Source: Pseudonocardia sp. TRM90224
GTDB lineage: Bacteria > Actinomycetota > Actinomycetes > Mycobacteriales > Pseudonocardiaceae
Direction: 5' to 3'
DNA: 64,000 bases
Assembly (NCBI RefSeq): GCF_021245725.1
Contig: NZ_JAJGSX010000034.1
Location: forward strand, 32,079-96,078
Below are positions 30,925 through 39,658 of the stretch, in pieces (positions within the stretch are counted from its first letter, which is position 1; every line of letters begins with the position of its first letter). Under the pieces are notes generated by a model. The model worked only from the letters and a program-made list of their open reading frames with translations. It did no database searches and was not told where the DNA came from. A program made the translations under genes and the position numbers.

Positions 30925-33014
30925 GGTCGGCTCATCAGCGCGACGAGGGGCTGCGGACGCAGACCCATGCGGATCTTGAAGCGCTCGTTGAGCCGCCCGC
31001 ACTCGACGACCTTCACGCCGGCCGACCACCCGAGTTCGAGCACCGCCCACCACAGCGCCCAGTACGGGCTGAAGGTGAGGTCAGCGCGGTCGCGCACGTA
31101 CCCCGCGGCCCAGTACTGCAGCCGGTCGCGTTCCTGGAAGCACACGCCGACGCCGAGCGTCTCCCCGCTGGCAGAGACGATCTCGAGCAGGCGGCAGGCC
31201 GGCCCGACCTGGCGCAGCATCCCCGCAAGCCGGTCGGGGTCGTAGTAGCGCGGTGAGCCCGCGCGCGCCGCCGTGGCGGCCACCAGCCGCAGCAGCTCCA
31301 CGAGCTGCGGGTGGTCCGGCCCGTGCTCGACGGTGCTGACCCCCTGCTCGGCGGCCCGGCGCAGCTGGCGGCGCAGCTCGTGGCGCACCGGTTTGCGCAG
31401 CCGCGACACGTACGACTCCGGGTCCGGGTACTCGGCGGTCTCCAGCAGCCAGCGCGGCACCAGCTCGCGCCGGTGCAGCCCGCGCTCGACCAGCAGTGGC
31501 ACGGCCGGCGAGTCGGCCTCGACGTTGACGAACCCGAACAAGGGGCAACCGAGCGCGTCGGCCTGCCCGGCGATGGCCTCGACCAGCGGGTCCAGCGACG
31601 CGGTGTCCCTGGCCAGCACCCGCGTGTCGGGGCAGTGCCACATCGCCGAGAGCAGGGCTTCCTGGCCGGGCGCCAGCCCGAGCAGACCCAACGGATCGGC
31701 CTGGCGGTAGAGCGGCGCCGCGGCCCGGAGATCGGCGTGGTCGGCGCCGTCGCGGATCTCGACGTAGCGGTTGGCGGTCACCGCCGCCACCGGGTGGGCC
31801 TCGTAGGCGCGGACGAACGGCAGCTGCTGGTAGAGGACGGCATCGACCTTCGAGCACAGCTCGTCCCACCCGGGGCCGAGTTCGGCGGCGTGCTCGACGA
31901 CCCGGGTCGAGGGTGTGGATCTTCCCCTGCGCACCGGAGCCGCCGGGGCCGGCGGCCGGGCGAGCGCGGCGATCGACTCGACGGCCGCCTGCACCTGCGC
32001 CGGCGCCACCGGGCCCATGTGCCCGATACGCAGCACGTCGTGGCGCCACGCCGCGCGACCCGACGAGACCCAGACGTCGAACTCGCTCGCCAGCCGGTCG
32101 CGCAGCTGCTCGGCGTCGCCCCCGGGCAGCCGGACCGCGGTGACGGTCGGGGAGCACAGCTCCGCGCGCGGCACCACCTGCAGCCCGTGCGTCGCGAGCG
32201 CCTCCCGGCACGTCAGCGCCGTCTGCTCGTGGCGGGCCCGCACAGCGGCCACCCCTTCGCGTTCGACGGCGTCGAGCGCGGCGTCCAGCGCGAACAGCTG
32301 CGGCATGGCCGGGGTCCACGTGGTGGTGCCGCTGCGCGCAGCGTCGGCGGCGGCGACCAGGTCGAGGTAGTAGGCGCCCGAGCCCGGCCGGCCGGCATGG
32401 CGCAGCGCCCGTTCCGACACCGCGACGAGCGCCAACCCCGGCGGGCAGGCCAGCGCCTTCTGCGTGACGCCGACGGCGACGTCGATGCCCAGCTCGTCGA
32501 ACGCGATCTCGGCCGCGGCAAGACTACTGACGACGTCGACGAGCAGGAGCGCGTCGCCGGCCGAACGCACGGCTTCGCTCCACGCGCGCAGCGGGCCGAG
32601 CACCCCCGTGGACGTCTCGTTGTGGGTGAGCAGCACGGCGTCGTAACCGCCGGCGCGCGCCGCCACCTCGGCGGGATCGACCACCTCGCCCAATGGTGCG
32701 GAGAGCACGTCGACCTGCGCGCCGGCGTGGCGGGCGATCTCGGCGAACCGCTCGCCGAAGTACCCGATCTGCACCGAGAGCACGCGGTCGCCCGGCCGCA
32801 GCACCGAACGGGCCGCCGCCTCCAGCCCACCGGTGCCGGAGCACGTCAACACGATGACGTCACGGTCGGTCCCGAACAGCGGGCCGAGCCCGTGCGACAC
32901 CCTGCGCAGCAGGGTCCGGAAGGCGGCCGAGCGGTGGCTCATGACCGGCGTGGTCATCGCGGCCAGCACCTCGGGCGGCACGTCGACCGGCCCGGTGACC
33001 CGGTAGTTACGCAC
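30921..33014 (-). CDS. PLP-enzyme/GNAT fusion, DhpH-like
   Basis: A 697-residue two-domain protein. Residues 1-355 form a class V (fold type I) PLP enzyme, with the cofactor lysine at about 186 (VGVTQKALACPPG) and the Asp160 pair LLLVDVVSS. After a linker, residues about 370-697 form a FemAB/GNAT domain. The same fusion is known in DhpH: its PLP half eliminates phosphate from the phosphorylated amino-phosphonate, and its GNAT half joins leucine from Leu-tRNA. The same two jobs are predicted here. It overlaps the alcohol dehydrogenase gene by eight bases and the MFS gene by four. An AEP-transaminase role for the PLP half is an alternative. Confidence 0.83.
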   Translation of the reverse strand: MRNYRVTGPVDVPPEVLAAMTTPVMSHRSAAFRTLLRRVSHGLGPLFGTDRDVIVLTCSGTGGLEAAARSVLRPGDRVLSVQIGYFGERFAEIARHAGAQVDVLSAPLGEVVDPAEVAARAGGYDAVLLTHNETSTGVLGPLRAWSEAVRSAGDALLLVDVVSSLAAAEIAFDELGIDVAVGVTQKALACPPGLALVAVSERALRHAGRPGSGAYYLDLVAAADAARSGTTTWTPAMPQLFALDAALDAVEREGVAAVRARHEQTALTCREALATHGLQVVPRAELCSPTVTAVRLPGGDAEQLRDRLASEFDVWVSSGRAAWRHDVLRIGHMGPVAPAQVQAAVESIAALARPPAPAAPVRRGRSTPSTRVVEHAAELGPGWDELCSKVDAVLYQQLPFVRAYEAHPVAAVTANRYVEIRDGADHADLRAAAPLYRQADPLGLLGLAPGQEALLSAMWHCPDTRVLARDTASLDPLVEAIAGQADALGCPLFGFVNVEADSPAVPLLVERGLHRRELVPRWLLETAEYPDPESYVSRLRKPVRHELRRQLRRAAEQGVSTVEHGPDHPQLVELLRLVAATAARAGSPRYYDPDRLAGMLRQVGPACRLLEIVSASGETLGVGVCFQERDRLQYWAAGYVRDRADLTFSPYWALWWAVLELGWSAGVKVVECGRLNERFKIRMGLRPQPLVALMSRP

Positions 33015-34167
33015 CCGTCCCCCCGATCTGCACGAGCTCGCCCAGCGACTGCCGCAGCGCGCTGCGGACCTGGTCGGCGTCCAGGTGCACCGGCATCCCG
33101 GCGAGCCGTTCCGAGCTCAGCCCCTCGGTGACGAGCCGGTCGAGCACGGCGTCGAGCCGGGCCGCCGTGAACCGCGGCGGGCGGCACCTGGCGAGCGCCG
33201 CGTCGATCGTCGAGACGATCCCGGCCGGGCCGTCGACCCCGAGCGCGGCCGCCGCGGCGTGCACGGCCCCGCGCGGGACGTCGGGCCCACGCGGGTCGCG
33301 CACCGCGGAGTCGCCGACCGCGGTGACGAGCGGCACCAGCCAGCGCAACGTGGCCGCAACGGCATACCCGTGGGCCAGCCCCAGGTAGGCGGTCAGCGGG
33401 TAGGCCAGGGCGTGCGCCGCCGTGGTCCGGGTGCGGTCGATGGCCTCACCGGCCATCGACCCGGCGTGCGAGAGCGCCTCGCGACCGCTCTCGACGCCCG
33501 CGAGCTCAGGCCGGGCCAGCACCGGCGCGATCCGCGCCAGCGCGTCGCCCGCCCGCTCGCGCGACGTCGGGTCCGAGCGCATCGACCACATCGACTCGAT
33601 CGCGTGGGCGACCGTGTCGAGCGTGCCGCTCCACAGGACGTCCGGTGGGCAGGTGGCCAGCAGCTCCGTGGCGATCAGGACGTCCTCGGCGCGCACGCGG
33701 TCGTCGTCGAGGGACACCTTGCGGTGGCCGTCGTACAGCGTCGCGAAGGACGTGACCTCGCTCCCGCTGCCCGCCGTGGTGGGCACCAGCACCAACCCGG
33801 GGCTCGGTTCGGGCGGCCGTCGCCTGCGGGCGAGCACCTCCGTCGCCTCCACCGGGTCGGCCGGCAGCACCCTCGCCGCCTTCGCCACGTCCATCGCCGA
33901 ACCCCCGCCGATGCCGACCACCAGCTCGGCGCCGTGTGCGCTGCGCGCGCGGGCGGCCGCGAGCGCCTGATCCGTGGTCGGGTTGGGGGTGAAGGCGTGG
34001 AACACAGCTGTGCCAGCCGGCAGCACGTCGGCCGCGCGGGTCCGCCGCAGCGCAGCGGGTGTGCCGACGACGAGCGCCCGCGTGTCGCCGAGCAGCTCCA
34101 GCAGCTGCTCGACGCACTGCTCCGCGCTCACGCGTCGAACCCGGACGCCGGTGCCGGAGGTGGTCAC
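33007..34167 (-). CDS. iron-containing alcohol dehydrogenase (phosphonoacetaldehyde reductase)
   Basis: A 386-residue group III (iron) alcohol dehydrogenase. The NAD-binding GGGSAMDVAK is at about residue 98-107, the PTTAGSGSEVT strand follows, and the metal ligands fall in DTVAHAIESMWS and ALAYPLTAYLGLAHGYA. The family member PhpC/FomC/DhpG reduces phosphonoacetaldehyde to 2-hydroxyethylphosphonate, and the position right after the decarboxylase gene (GTGA overlap) supports that role here. The GTG start at 34167 was chosen for that coupling. Confidence 0.87.
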   Translation of the reverse strand: MTTSGTGVRVRRVSAEQCVEQLLELLGDTRALVVGTPAALRRTRAADVLPAGTAVFHAFTPNPTTDQALAAARARSAHGAELVVGIGGGSAMDVAKAARVLPADPVEATEVLARRRRPPEPSPGLVLVPTTAGSGSEVTSFATLYDGHRKVSLDDDRVRAEDVLIATELLATCPPDVLWSGTLDTVAHAIESMWSMRSDPTSRERAGDALARIAPVLARPELAGVESGREALSHAGSMAGEAIDRTRTTAAHALAYPLTAYLGLAHGYAVAATLRWLVPLVTAVGDSAVRDPRGPDVPRGAVHAAAAALGVDGPAGIVSTIDAALARCRPPRFTAARLDAVLDRLVTEGLSSERLAGMPVHLDADQVRSALRQSLGELVQIGGTGA

Positions 34168-35309
34168 GAGCCCACCCCGCCGGCCGCCTGGGCCACACCC
34201 CGGACACCGACCCGGAACCGGTCGGTCAGCTGGGGCAGCCCGCTGCCCGAGCTCGCGCGCGGGTGCACGTCGTCGGGTGTCGGCACGGTCCGCAGCACGC
34301 AGAGCACCGGACCGGTCGCCGCGAATGCCGCATCGAGCACGTCCGGGACCTCGGCCGTGGAGTCGGCGTAGTGCACGCGGCGGTAGCCGAGGCCGCGGCC
34401 CAGCGCCGGCCAGTCGAGGTGGGCGCTGGTGCTCCGCTGCGCCCCGGTCGACTCGTAGCACCCGTTGTCGACGACGACGTGCACGAGGTTCGCCAACGGC
34501 AACGAGCCGATCGCCGCGCCGGTGCCGAGGTGCATGAGCAGGGCGCCGTCGCCGTCGAGCACAACCACCCGCTCGTCGGGGTGGGCCTGGGCGAGCCCCA
34601 ACCCGATGGCCGCGGCGTGCCCCATCGAGCCCTGCATGTAGAAGGTGCGGTCGCGGTCGCGCTCGTGGTGGGCCTGGCGGGACAGGTAGCCGGTGGTCGT
34701 CACCAGCAACGCGTCGCCGATGCGGTCCATCAAAGCGGCGACCACCGATGAACGTGTCGGCCCGTCGCCCGGCAGCGACGCCGGGGCACCGACCTTCCCG
34801 ATGGCGCCACGCGGGACGAGCCCGACGAACGGCAGCCCGTCGGCCCGCGCCGCGTCGGCCTCGGCCAGCAGGGTCGCCACATCGACCCCCTCACCGGGGC
34901 CGGCGACGCCGCCGGCCAGGACGGCGTGCGGCACACCGAGGGTGCGCAGCAGCGCCGGTGTGGCGGCCCCCATCACCTCGTGCTGCTGCTCGTCGGTGGC
35001 CGGATCGGGCCAGCCGCGCAACGTCATCAGGACGGTCACCGGGATTCGGCAGGCGAGCACGAGGCTGGTCAACGGGTTGACGAGGTTGCCGAAGCCGCTG
35101 TTCTGGCAGAGCACCACCCCCGGGGTCCCGCCGAGCTCCCACCCTGCGGCGATCGCCAAGGCCGCGCCCTCGTCCGGGGCCGGGACGAGGTCGCCCGCGC
35201 GGTCGTAGAGCTCCCACGGCCCGGCGAGGTGCCCGCACGGCACCCCGGTCGCGCGGTGGCGCCCCGACGCGCGCAACGCGTCGACCAGCTCGGCGGCCCC
35301 GACGCTCAC
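34164..35309 (-). CDS. phosphonopyruvate decarboxylase (thiamine diphosphate enzyme)
   Basis: A 381-residue ThDP-dependent decarboxylase in the short, one-chain form typical of phosphonopyruvate decarboxylases. The N-terminal part has FTGVPCGH-like sequence (TGVPCGHLAGPW), then EGAALAIAAGWELGG with the cofactor Glu, CQNSGFGNLVNPLTSL and the ThDP motif beginning GDGALLMHLG and ending with the Asn in VVDNGCYESTG. It makes phosphonoacetaldehyde and CO2, pulling the unfavourable mutase reaction forward. It shares a GTGA overlap with the mutase gene. Longer in-frame starts are rejected. Confidence 0.93.
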   Translation of the reverse strand: MSVGAAELVDALRASGRHRATGVPCGHLAGPWELYDRAGDLVPAPDEGAALAIAAGWELGGTPGVVLCQNSGFGNLVNPLTSLVLACRIPVTVLMTLRGWPDPATDEQQHEVMGAATPALLRTLGVPHAVLAGGVAGPGEGVDVATLLAEADAARADGLPFVGLVPRGAIGKVGAPASLPGDGPTRSSVVAALMDRIGDALLVTTTGYLSRQAHHERDRDRTFYMQGSMGHAAAIGLGLAQAHPDERVVVLDGDGALLMHLGTGAAIGSLPLANLVHVVVDNGCYESTGAQRSTSAHLDWPALGRGLGYRRVHYADSTAEVPDVLDAAFAATGPVLCVLRTVPTPDDVHPRASSGSGLPQLTDRFRVGVRGVAQAAGGVGS

Positions 35310-36187
35310 CGGCTCTTCCCGAGCCAGGCGTCGAGCTGCGAGATCGCGAAGATCTCCTTCACCGAGGCGATGTTCTCCTCGACCGTCGCGGAGCTTCCGT
35401 GCTCGAGCACCGTCGACCACGTCTCGCGCACGGCCGTGACCATGGCGCGCAGCGCGTGGTTGGCGTAGATGACCATGTCGACGCCCGCCTCGGCGGCCTC
35501 CTCGCTGTCCCAGTCGGCGTACGTGGTCGGCACGATCACCACGGGCGCGCGCCGCTGCCAGTGCCGCAGGAACTCCACGACCTGCTCGGGGCCCGGCGCC
35601 TTCGAGTGGATCAGCACGGCATCAGCGCCCGCGTCGACGTACAGGTGGCAGCGACGCAGCGCCTCCTCGACCCCTTCGCCGCAGATCAGCGCCTCGGTGC
35701 GGCCGATGAGCAGTGTCTCCGGCCGCGCCCGTGCCTCGCTCGCGGCCTGCAGCTTGCCCGCGAACTCCTCTGCCGAGAGCAGCTGCTGCCCGGCAGCGAC
35801 GAAGCTGTTGCGCTTGGGGAAGAGCTTGTCCTCGATGCAGATGCCGGCGACGCCGGACGCTTCGAACTGCGTCATCGTGTAGGCGGCGTTGATGCTGCCG
35901 CCGAAGCCGGTGTCGCAGTCGGCCAGCACGGGGATGTCGACGGCCCGGTGCATGGCGGTCGACGCCGCCAGGTACTCGGCGAGGCCGAGCAGGCTCAGGT
36001 CGGGCAGGCCCGCGGCCGCGGAGATCCCGAAGCTCGACGCCCACACAGCGTCGAACCCCGACTCCTCGGCGATCCGCGCGGTGAGGCCGTCGTGTGCGCC
36101 GGCGACGCGGACGAGTCGACGATCGAGGAAGCACTGCCGGATCCAGGAGGCGCGGTCGGCGTCGACGCGAGGAGGCGAGGTGGTCAT
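35306..36187 (-). CDS. phosphoenolpyruvate phosphomutase
   Basis: A 293-residue isocitrate-lyase-superfamily protein with the diagnostic PEP mutase signature EDKLFPKRNS at residues 119-128 (EDK-x5-NS), plus the metal site in LADCDTGFGGSINAA. It rearranges phosphoenolpyruvate to phosphonopyruvate, creating the C-P bond, and is the defining enzyme of phosphonate biosynthesis. The start is ATG 36187. Its downstream neighbours are the decarboxylase and reductase needed for the next two steps. There is no fused cytidylyltransferase domain. Confidence 0.95.
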   Translation of the reverse strand: MTTSPPRVDADRASWIRQCFLDRRLVRVAGAHDGLTARIAEESGFDAVWASSFGISAAAGLPDLSLLGLAEYLAASTAMHRAVDIPVLADCDTGFGGSINAAYTMTQFEASGVAGICIEDKLFPKRNSFVAAGQQLLSAEEFAGKLQAASEARARPETLLIGRTEALICGEGVEEALRRCHLYVDAGADAVLIHSKAPGPEQVVEFLRHWQRRAPVVIVPTTYADWDSEEAAEAGVDMVIYANHALRAMVTAVRETWSTVLEHGSSATVEENIASVKEIFAISQLDAWLGKSR

Positions 36188-36234
36188 CGTTTGACTTCCG
36201 GCCCTTTCGGTTCGGGTCCGCGGCGACGAGGTCG

Positions 36235-37347
36235 CTACCGCGGCAGATCGGGAAGGAGCGCGTCGAGACGGGCGGCCGCCGCGGCCAGCACACCCGGCGC
36301 GGCGGCCACGCACAGCCGCAGGTGTTCGGGCATGCCGAACGTCGACCCGGCGCGCAGCCGCACGCCTGAACGGTCGGCGATCGCGGCGCAGAGCGTGCGG
36401 TCGTCGGTGGCGCCGAAGGTCGCGCCGGCCAGCAGCCGTTCGACCGAGAGGCACAGGTACAGGCCGGCGTCGGCCGGCACGACGTCGACGCCGCGCACAC
36501 CGCGCATCGCCGCCGTCGCCTCGGCCGACGCCGCGGCCAGCCGCTGCCGCCGCTCGGCGACGTCGCGGCTGCAGAACGGTTCGGTCAGCGCGACCATGCC
36601 GGCTGCCTGGGCGGAGGTGTTGACAGGCCCGGTGACGTGCTCGACGACATCGTCGACGACGGCCCGCAGCCCGGCGGGGGCCAGCACCCAGCCCAGCCGC
36701 AGCCCGGCGAGCGCGTGCACCTTCGACGCGCCCCCCACCACGACGGCGTCGGTTCCGACCGAGGCCAGTGCGTCTTCGGCGCCCGCCCAGGCCCAGTAGA
36801 CGTCGTCGACCAGCACCGTGATCCCGTGCTCGGCGGCCCACCCGGCGATGGCGCGCAGGCGGGCGCGGTCGAGCACCGCGCCGCTGGGGTTGACCGGGCT
36901 GGTGACCAGCACGGCCGCCGTCTTCGGGGTGCGCGCCGATTCCAGCGCCGCGACCGTCAGCCGCCAGCGGTCGGCGGGCGCGCCCGGCACCGTCACCATG
37001 GTCGCCCCGGCCAGCTCCAGCGTGCGCGGGTAGTGGCTCCAGTGCGGGGCCGGCACGAGCACGTCCCGGCCGCGGGCGACGGCGGCCACCGCAGCGAACA
37101 GGCCCGCGCGCACCCCGGGGGTGACGACGACGCCGGCCGCGTCGAATGCCCGGCCGGTCCGGCCGGTGTAGTGGGCGGCGACCGCCGCCCGCAGCGCCGG
37201 CTCGCCGCCGCGCGCCGCGTAGGGCGACCAGGGACTGTCGGCAGCGGCGTGCAGCGCCTCCCGGATCTCGGGTGCGAGCGGGTCGGGCACCTGCCCGGAG
37301 GACAGGTCGAGCGTCGTCCGCTCGGTGATCACGGCCGGGGCGTTCAC
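36235..37347 (-). CDS. class I/II aminotransferase, DhpD-like
   Basis: A 370-residue fold type I aminotransferase with the PLP lysine at about 209 (VVVGGASKVHALAGLRLGW), the Asp/Tyr pair VLVDDVYWAW and the SPVNPSGAVL strand. In the dehydrophos pathway DhpD aminates 1-oxo-2-phosphorylethylphosphonate and, after elimination, acetylphosphonate to 1-aminoethylphosphonate; this gene would do the same. The GTG start overlaps the TGA of the Ldh2-type gene by four bases, and the PEP mutase gene follows after 47 bp. Confidence 0.83.
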   Translation of the reverse strand: MNAPAVITERTTLDLSSGQVPDPLAPEIREALHAAADSPWSPYAARGGEPALRAAVAAHYTGRTGRAFDAAGVVVTPGVRAGLFAAVAAVARGRDVLVPAPHWSHYPRTLELAGATMVTVPGAPADRWRLTVAALESARTPKTAAVLVTSPVNPSGAVLDRARLRAIAGWAAEHGITVLVDDVYWAWAGAEDALASVGTDAVVVGGASKVHALAGLRLGWVLAPAGLRAVVDDVVEHVTGPVNTSAQAAGMVALTEPFCSRDVAERRQRLAAASAEATAAMRGVRGVDVVPADAGLYLCLSVERLLAGATFGATDDRTLCAAIADRSGVRLRAGSTFGMPEHLRLCVAAAPGVLAAAAARLDALLPDLPR

Positions 37348-38465
37348 ACGACCACGTCCGTGCGCGGGCGAAGGGGGCGGACCCCGGTCTGCTCCGCGAT
37401 GCGGTCGAGGTCGGCGACGACCGCCGGGAGCAGCGGGACACCGCTCGCGGTGCGCTCGGCCGTGCACGCCGTGCGGCGCTGCCCCGGCAACCGGACGGGG
37501 ACGTCGGCGTCGCCGGGCGGCAAGGCGGTGATCTCCGCGCCGAGCGCGCCGACCCTGGCGATGATGCCGTCGGGGTCGCCGAAGGCCGCGAGGTCGAGGC
37601 AGAGCACGAACTGCCCGAGGTCGGCGCCGTCGGGTCCGTAGGTGTTGCGGCTCCAGCTCGCTCCGGCGAGCGGACCGCAGAGCAGCTCCACCAGCAGCCC
37701 CAGCCCCGACCCCTTGTGCCCGCCGAAGTCGGTGCCCAGCCCGCCGAGCGGGACCAGCGCGTGCCCGGCGCGGGCCTTGAGCCCGGCGACGAGCGCCGGG
37801 ATGTCGGTCGTGTAGCGGCCGTCGGCGCCCATCGCCCAGCCTTCCCGCATCGGCCGCCCTTCCCGGTGCAGGCGCTCCAGCTTGCCCCTCGGGACGAGCG
37901 AGGTCGCGGCGTCGAACACCAGCGGGCCGTCGGGCGCGGGCACCGCGTAGCTGATCGGGTTGGTGCCGAACATGGGGGCGGCCGCGCCCGTCGGCGCGAC
38001 CTGCGGGGTCGCGTTGGTCGTGACCAGTGCCAGCACTCCCGAACGGGCGGCCCGCTCGGCGTACCAGCCGGCGATGCCGATGTGGTTGCTGCGCCGCACG
38101 GCCACCGCGGCGCACCCGAGGTCCTTGGCCAGCCGGACGCCGTGGTCGACCGCCGCTCGCAGCGCGGGTTGGCCCAGCCCGTTGTGGGCATCGACCACGG
38201 CCACCGAGCCGTGCTCCTGCACGACTTCGGGCTCGGCCGTGCCCGAGATCGTGCCGGCCATGAGGCCGTCGACGTAGCGGCGCAGGCGCGCGAACCCGTG
38301 GCTGTCGACGCCCGCGAGATCGGCCGCGGCGAGCACCTCGGCGCTCAGCTCGGCGTCCGGCCGGCGCGCGCCTGCGGCGACCAACGCCGCAGTGCCGAAG
38401 GCGACCAGGTCCGCGTGCTCGACCAGCCGGCCGCGGCCCGTCCCGTTCGTGTGCTCGTCGCTCAC
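37344..38465 (-). CDS. malate/L-lactate dehydrogenase-family (Ldh2) oxidoreductase, DhpC-like
   Basis: A 373-residue NAD(P)-dependent oxidoreductase of the Ldh2/YlbC/ComC type. Typical segments are DSHGFARLRRYVDGL, VAVRRSNHIGIAGWYAE with the catalytic His, GTNPISYAVPAP, and DFGGHKGSGLGLLVELLCG. In this context it should oxidise the C1 hydroxyl of 1-hydroxy-2-phosphorylethylphosphonate to a ketone. It overlaps both the kinase and aminotransferase genes by four bases. The GTG start at 38465 agrees with the family N-terminus. Confidence 0.85.
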   Translation of the reverse strand: MSDEHTNGTGRGRLVEHADLVAFGTAALVAAGARRPDAELSAEVLAAADLAGVDSHGFARLRRYVDGLMAGTISGTAEPEVVQEHGSVAVVDAHNGLGQPALRAAVDHGVRLAKDLGCAAVAVRRSNHIGIAGWYAERAARSGVLALVTTNATPQVAPTGAAAPMFGTNPISYAVPAPDGPLVFDAATSLVPRGKLERLHREGRPMREGWAMGADGRYTTDIPALVAGLKARAGHALVPLGGLGTDFGGHKGSGLGLLVELLCGPLAGASWSRNTYGPDGADLGQFVLCLDLAAFGDPDGIIARVGALGAEITALPPGDADVPVRLPGQRRTACTAERTASGVPLLPAVVADLDRIAEQTGVRPLRPRTDVVV

Positions 38466-39658
38466 CCGGTGCCCCCGTCGTCCCGGTGGTCGCCGGCCGC
38501 GGCGAGATCCGGCAGCCGGATCGGGGTTGCGAACCGTCGCCACGCCGCCGCGCCGGCCGCGGCCAGCCGCTCGACCAGGGTGTTGTCACTTCCGGGCGCC
38601 AGCACCTGGCGGGCGACCAGCGGGTCGTCCTGGGGATCGTCGGTGAACCGGGCCGCCACCAGCACCGTCGGCAGGCCGAGCGCGCGCCGCGCCGCGACGG
38701 CCGAGCCCGGCGCCTTCCCCGTCCACGTCGAGGGGTCGACGACCCCTTCGGCGGTGATCACGAGCGGCGCCTGCGTGACGAGCGACGCGGGGTCGACGAT
38801 CTCGCGGACGGCCAGCGCGCCACTGCCCGCGTCGGTCTCGGCCACTGTGGACAACCCGAGCCCGGTCCCGCCGCCCGCACCCCACCAGGGCGCGCCGCTC
38901 CTGGCGTCGAGCAGCGCGCCACCGCCGACCGGTTCCGCCGCGCGGGCCAGGTCGACCAGGCGGGCCATGGCCGCCGCGGCGACCGGCCGGTCGCCCTCGG
39001 TCAGCCCCTTCTGCGCGCCGAAGTGCCGCGAGTTCGCCGTGTAGGCGCTCGACACGTCGGCCATCAGCCGCAGCCGCACCCCGGCGAGCAGCGCCTTCGC
39101 CGGCCGCAGGTCGATCTGCACGACGTGCCGCAGGTTCGCCGGGACCGGCACCACCGACTGCCCGGCCGCGTCGAGGAACCGCACCCCGAGCTCCGCCAGA
39201 GCACCCGCTCCCCCGTCGACGACCGCCGTGCCGCCGAGGCCGACCTGCACCACGCGGTGCCCCGCGCGCACCGCCGCGCGGATCGCCGTGCCCACCCCGG
39301 CCGACGACGACCGCAGCGGATCGAGCTCGCCGGGCCGCAACGCCGCCAACCCGCAGCAGAGCGCGCTCTCCACGAGGGCGGACGTGCCGAGGTCGAGCCA
39401 TTCCGAGCGCCGCGGGCGGCCCAGGGCGTCGACGACCTCGATCGCCCGCCGGGTGCCGCCCGTCGCGCGGGCGACCAGGTCGAGCGTGCCGTCGCCGCCG
39501 TCGGCGAGCGGCACCGCCCGCACCGTCGCCCCTGCACCCGCGGCCCCGCGGGCGAGCGCCGCGGCTACCCCGACGGCGTCGAGGTGGCCGCGCATCGCGT
39601 TGGGCGCCACCACTACCTGCACTACCTGGACCGGGCCGACCCCTCTCGGCCCGGTCAT
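38462..39658 (-). CDS. glycerate kinase-family kinase, DhpB-like
   Basis: A 398-residue kinase of the type I glycerate kinase family (GlxK/GarK). The N-terminal VVVAPNAMRGHLDA stands for the usual VVVAPDSFKGSL, followed by PLADGGDGTLD, VGLGGTAVVDGGAG and DVSSAYTAN. In a phosphonate cluster it should phosphorylate the terminal hydroxyl of 1,2-dihydroxyethylphosphonate, a glycerate analogue, as DhpB does. The replaced DSFKG residues in the substrate loop fit a changed substrate. The ATG at 39658 overlaps the upstream TGA (ATGA); a GTG at 39622 is an alternative. Confidence 0.82.
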   Translation of the reverse strand: MTGPRGVGPVQVVQVVVAPNAMRGHLDAVGVAAALARGAAGAGATVRAVPLADGGDGTLDLVARATGGTRRAIEVVDALGRPRRSEWLDLGTSALVESALCCGLAALRPGELDPLRSSSAGVGTAIRAAVRAGHRVVQVGLGGTAVVDGGAGALAELGVRFLDAAGQSVVPVPANLRHVVQIDLRPAKALLAGVRLRLMADVSSAYTANSRHFGAQKGLTEGDRPVAAAAMARLVDLARAAEPVGGGALLDARSGAPWWGAGGGTGLGLSTVAETDAGSGALAVREIVDPASLVTQAPLVITAEGVVDPSTWTGKAPGSAVAARRALGLPTVLVAARFTDDPQDDPLVARQVLAPGSDNTLVERLAAAGAAAWRRFATPIRLPDLAAAGDHRDDGGTG

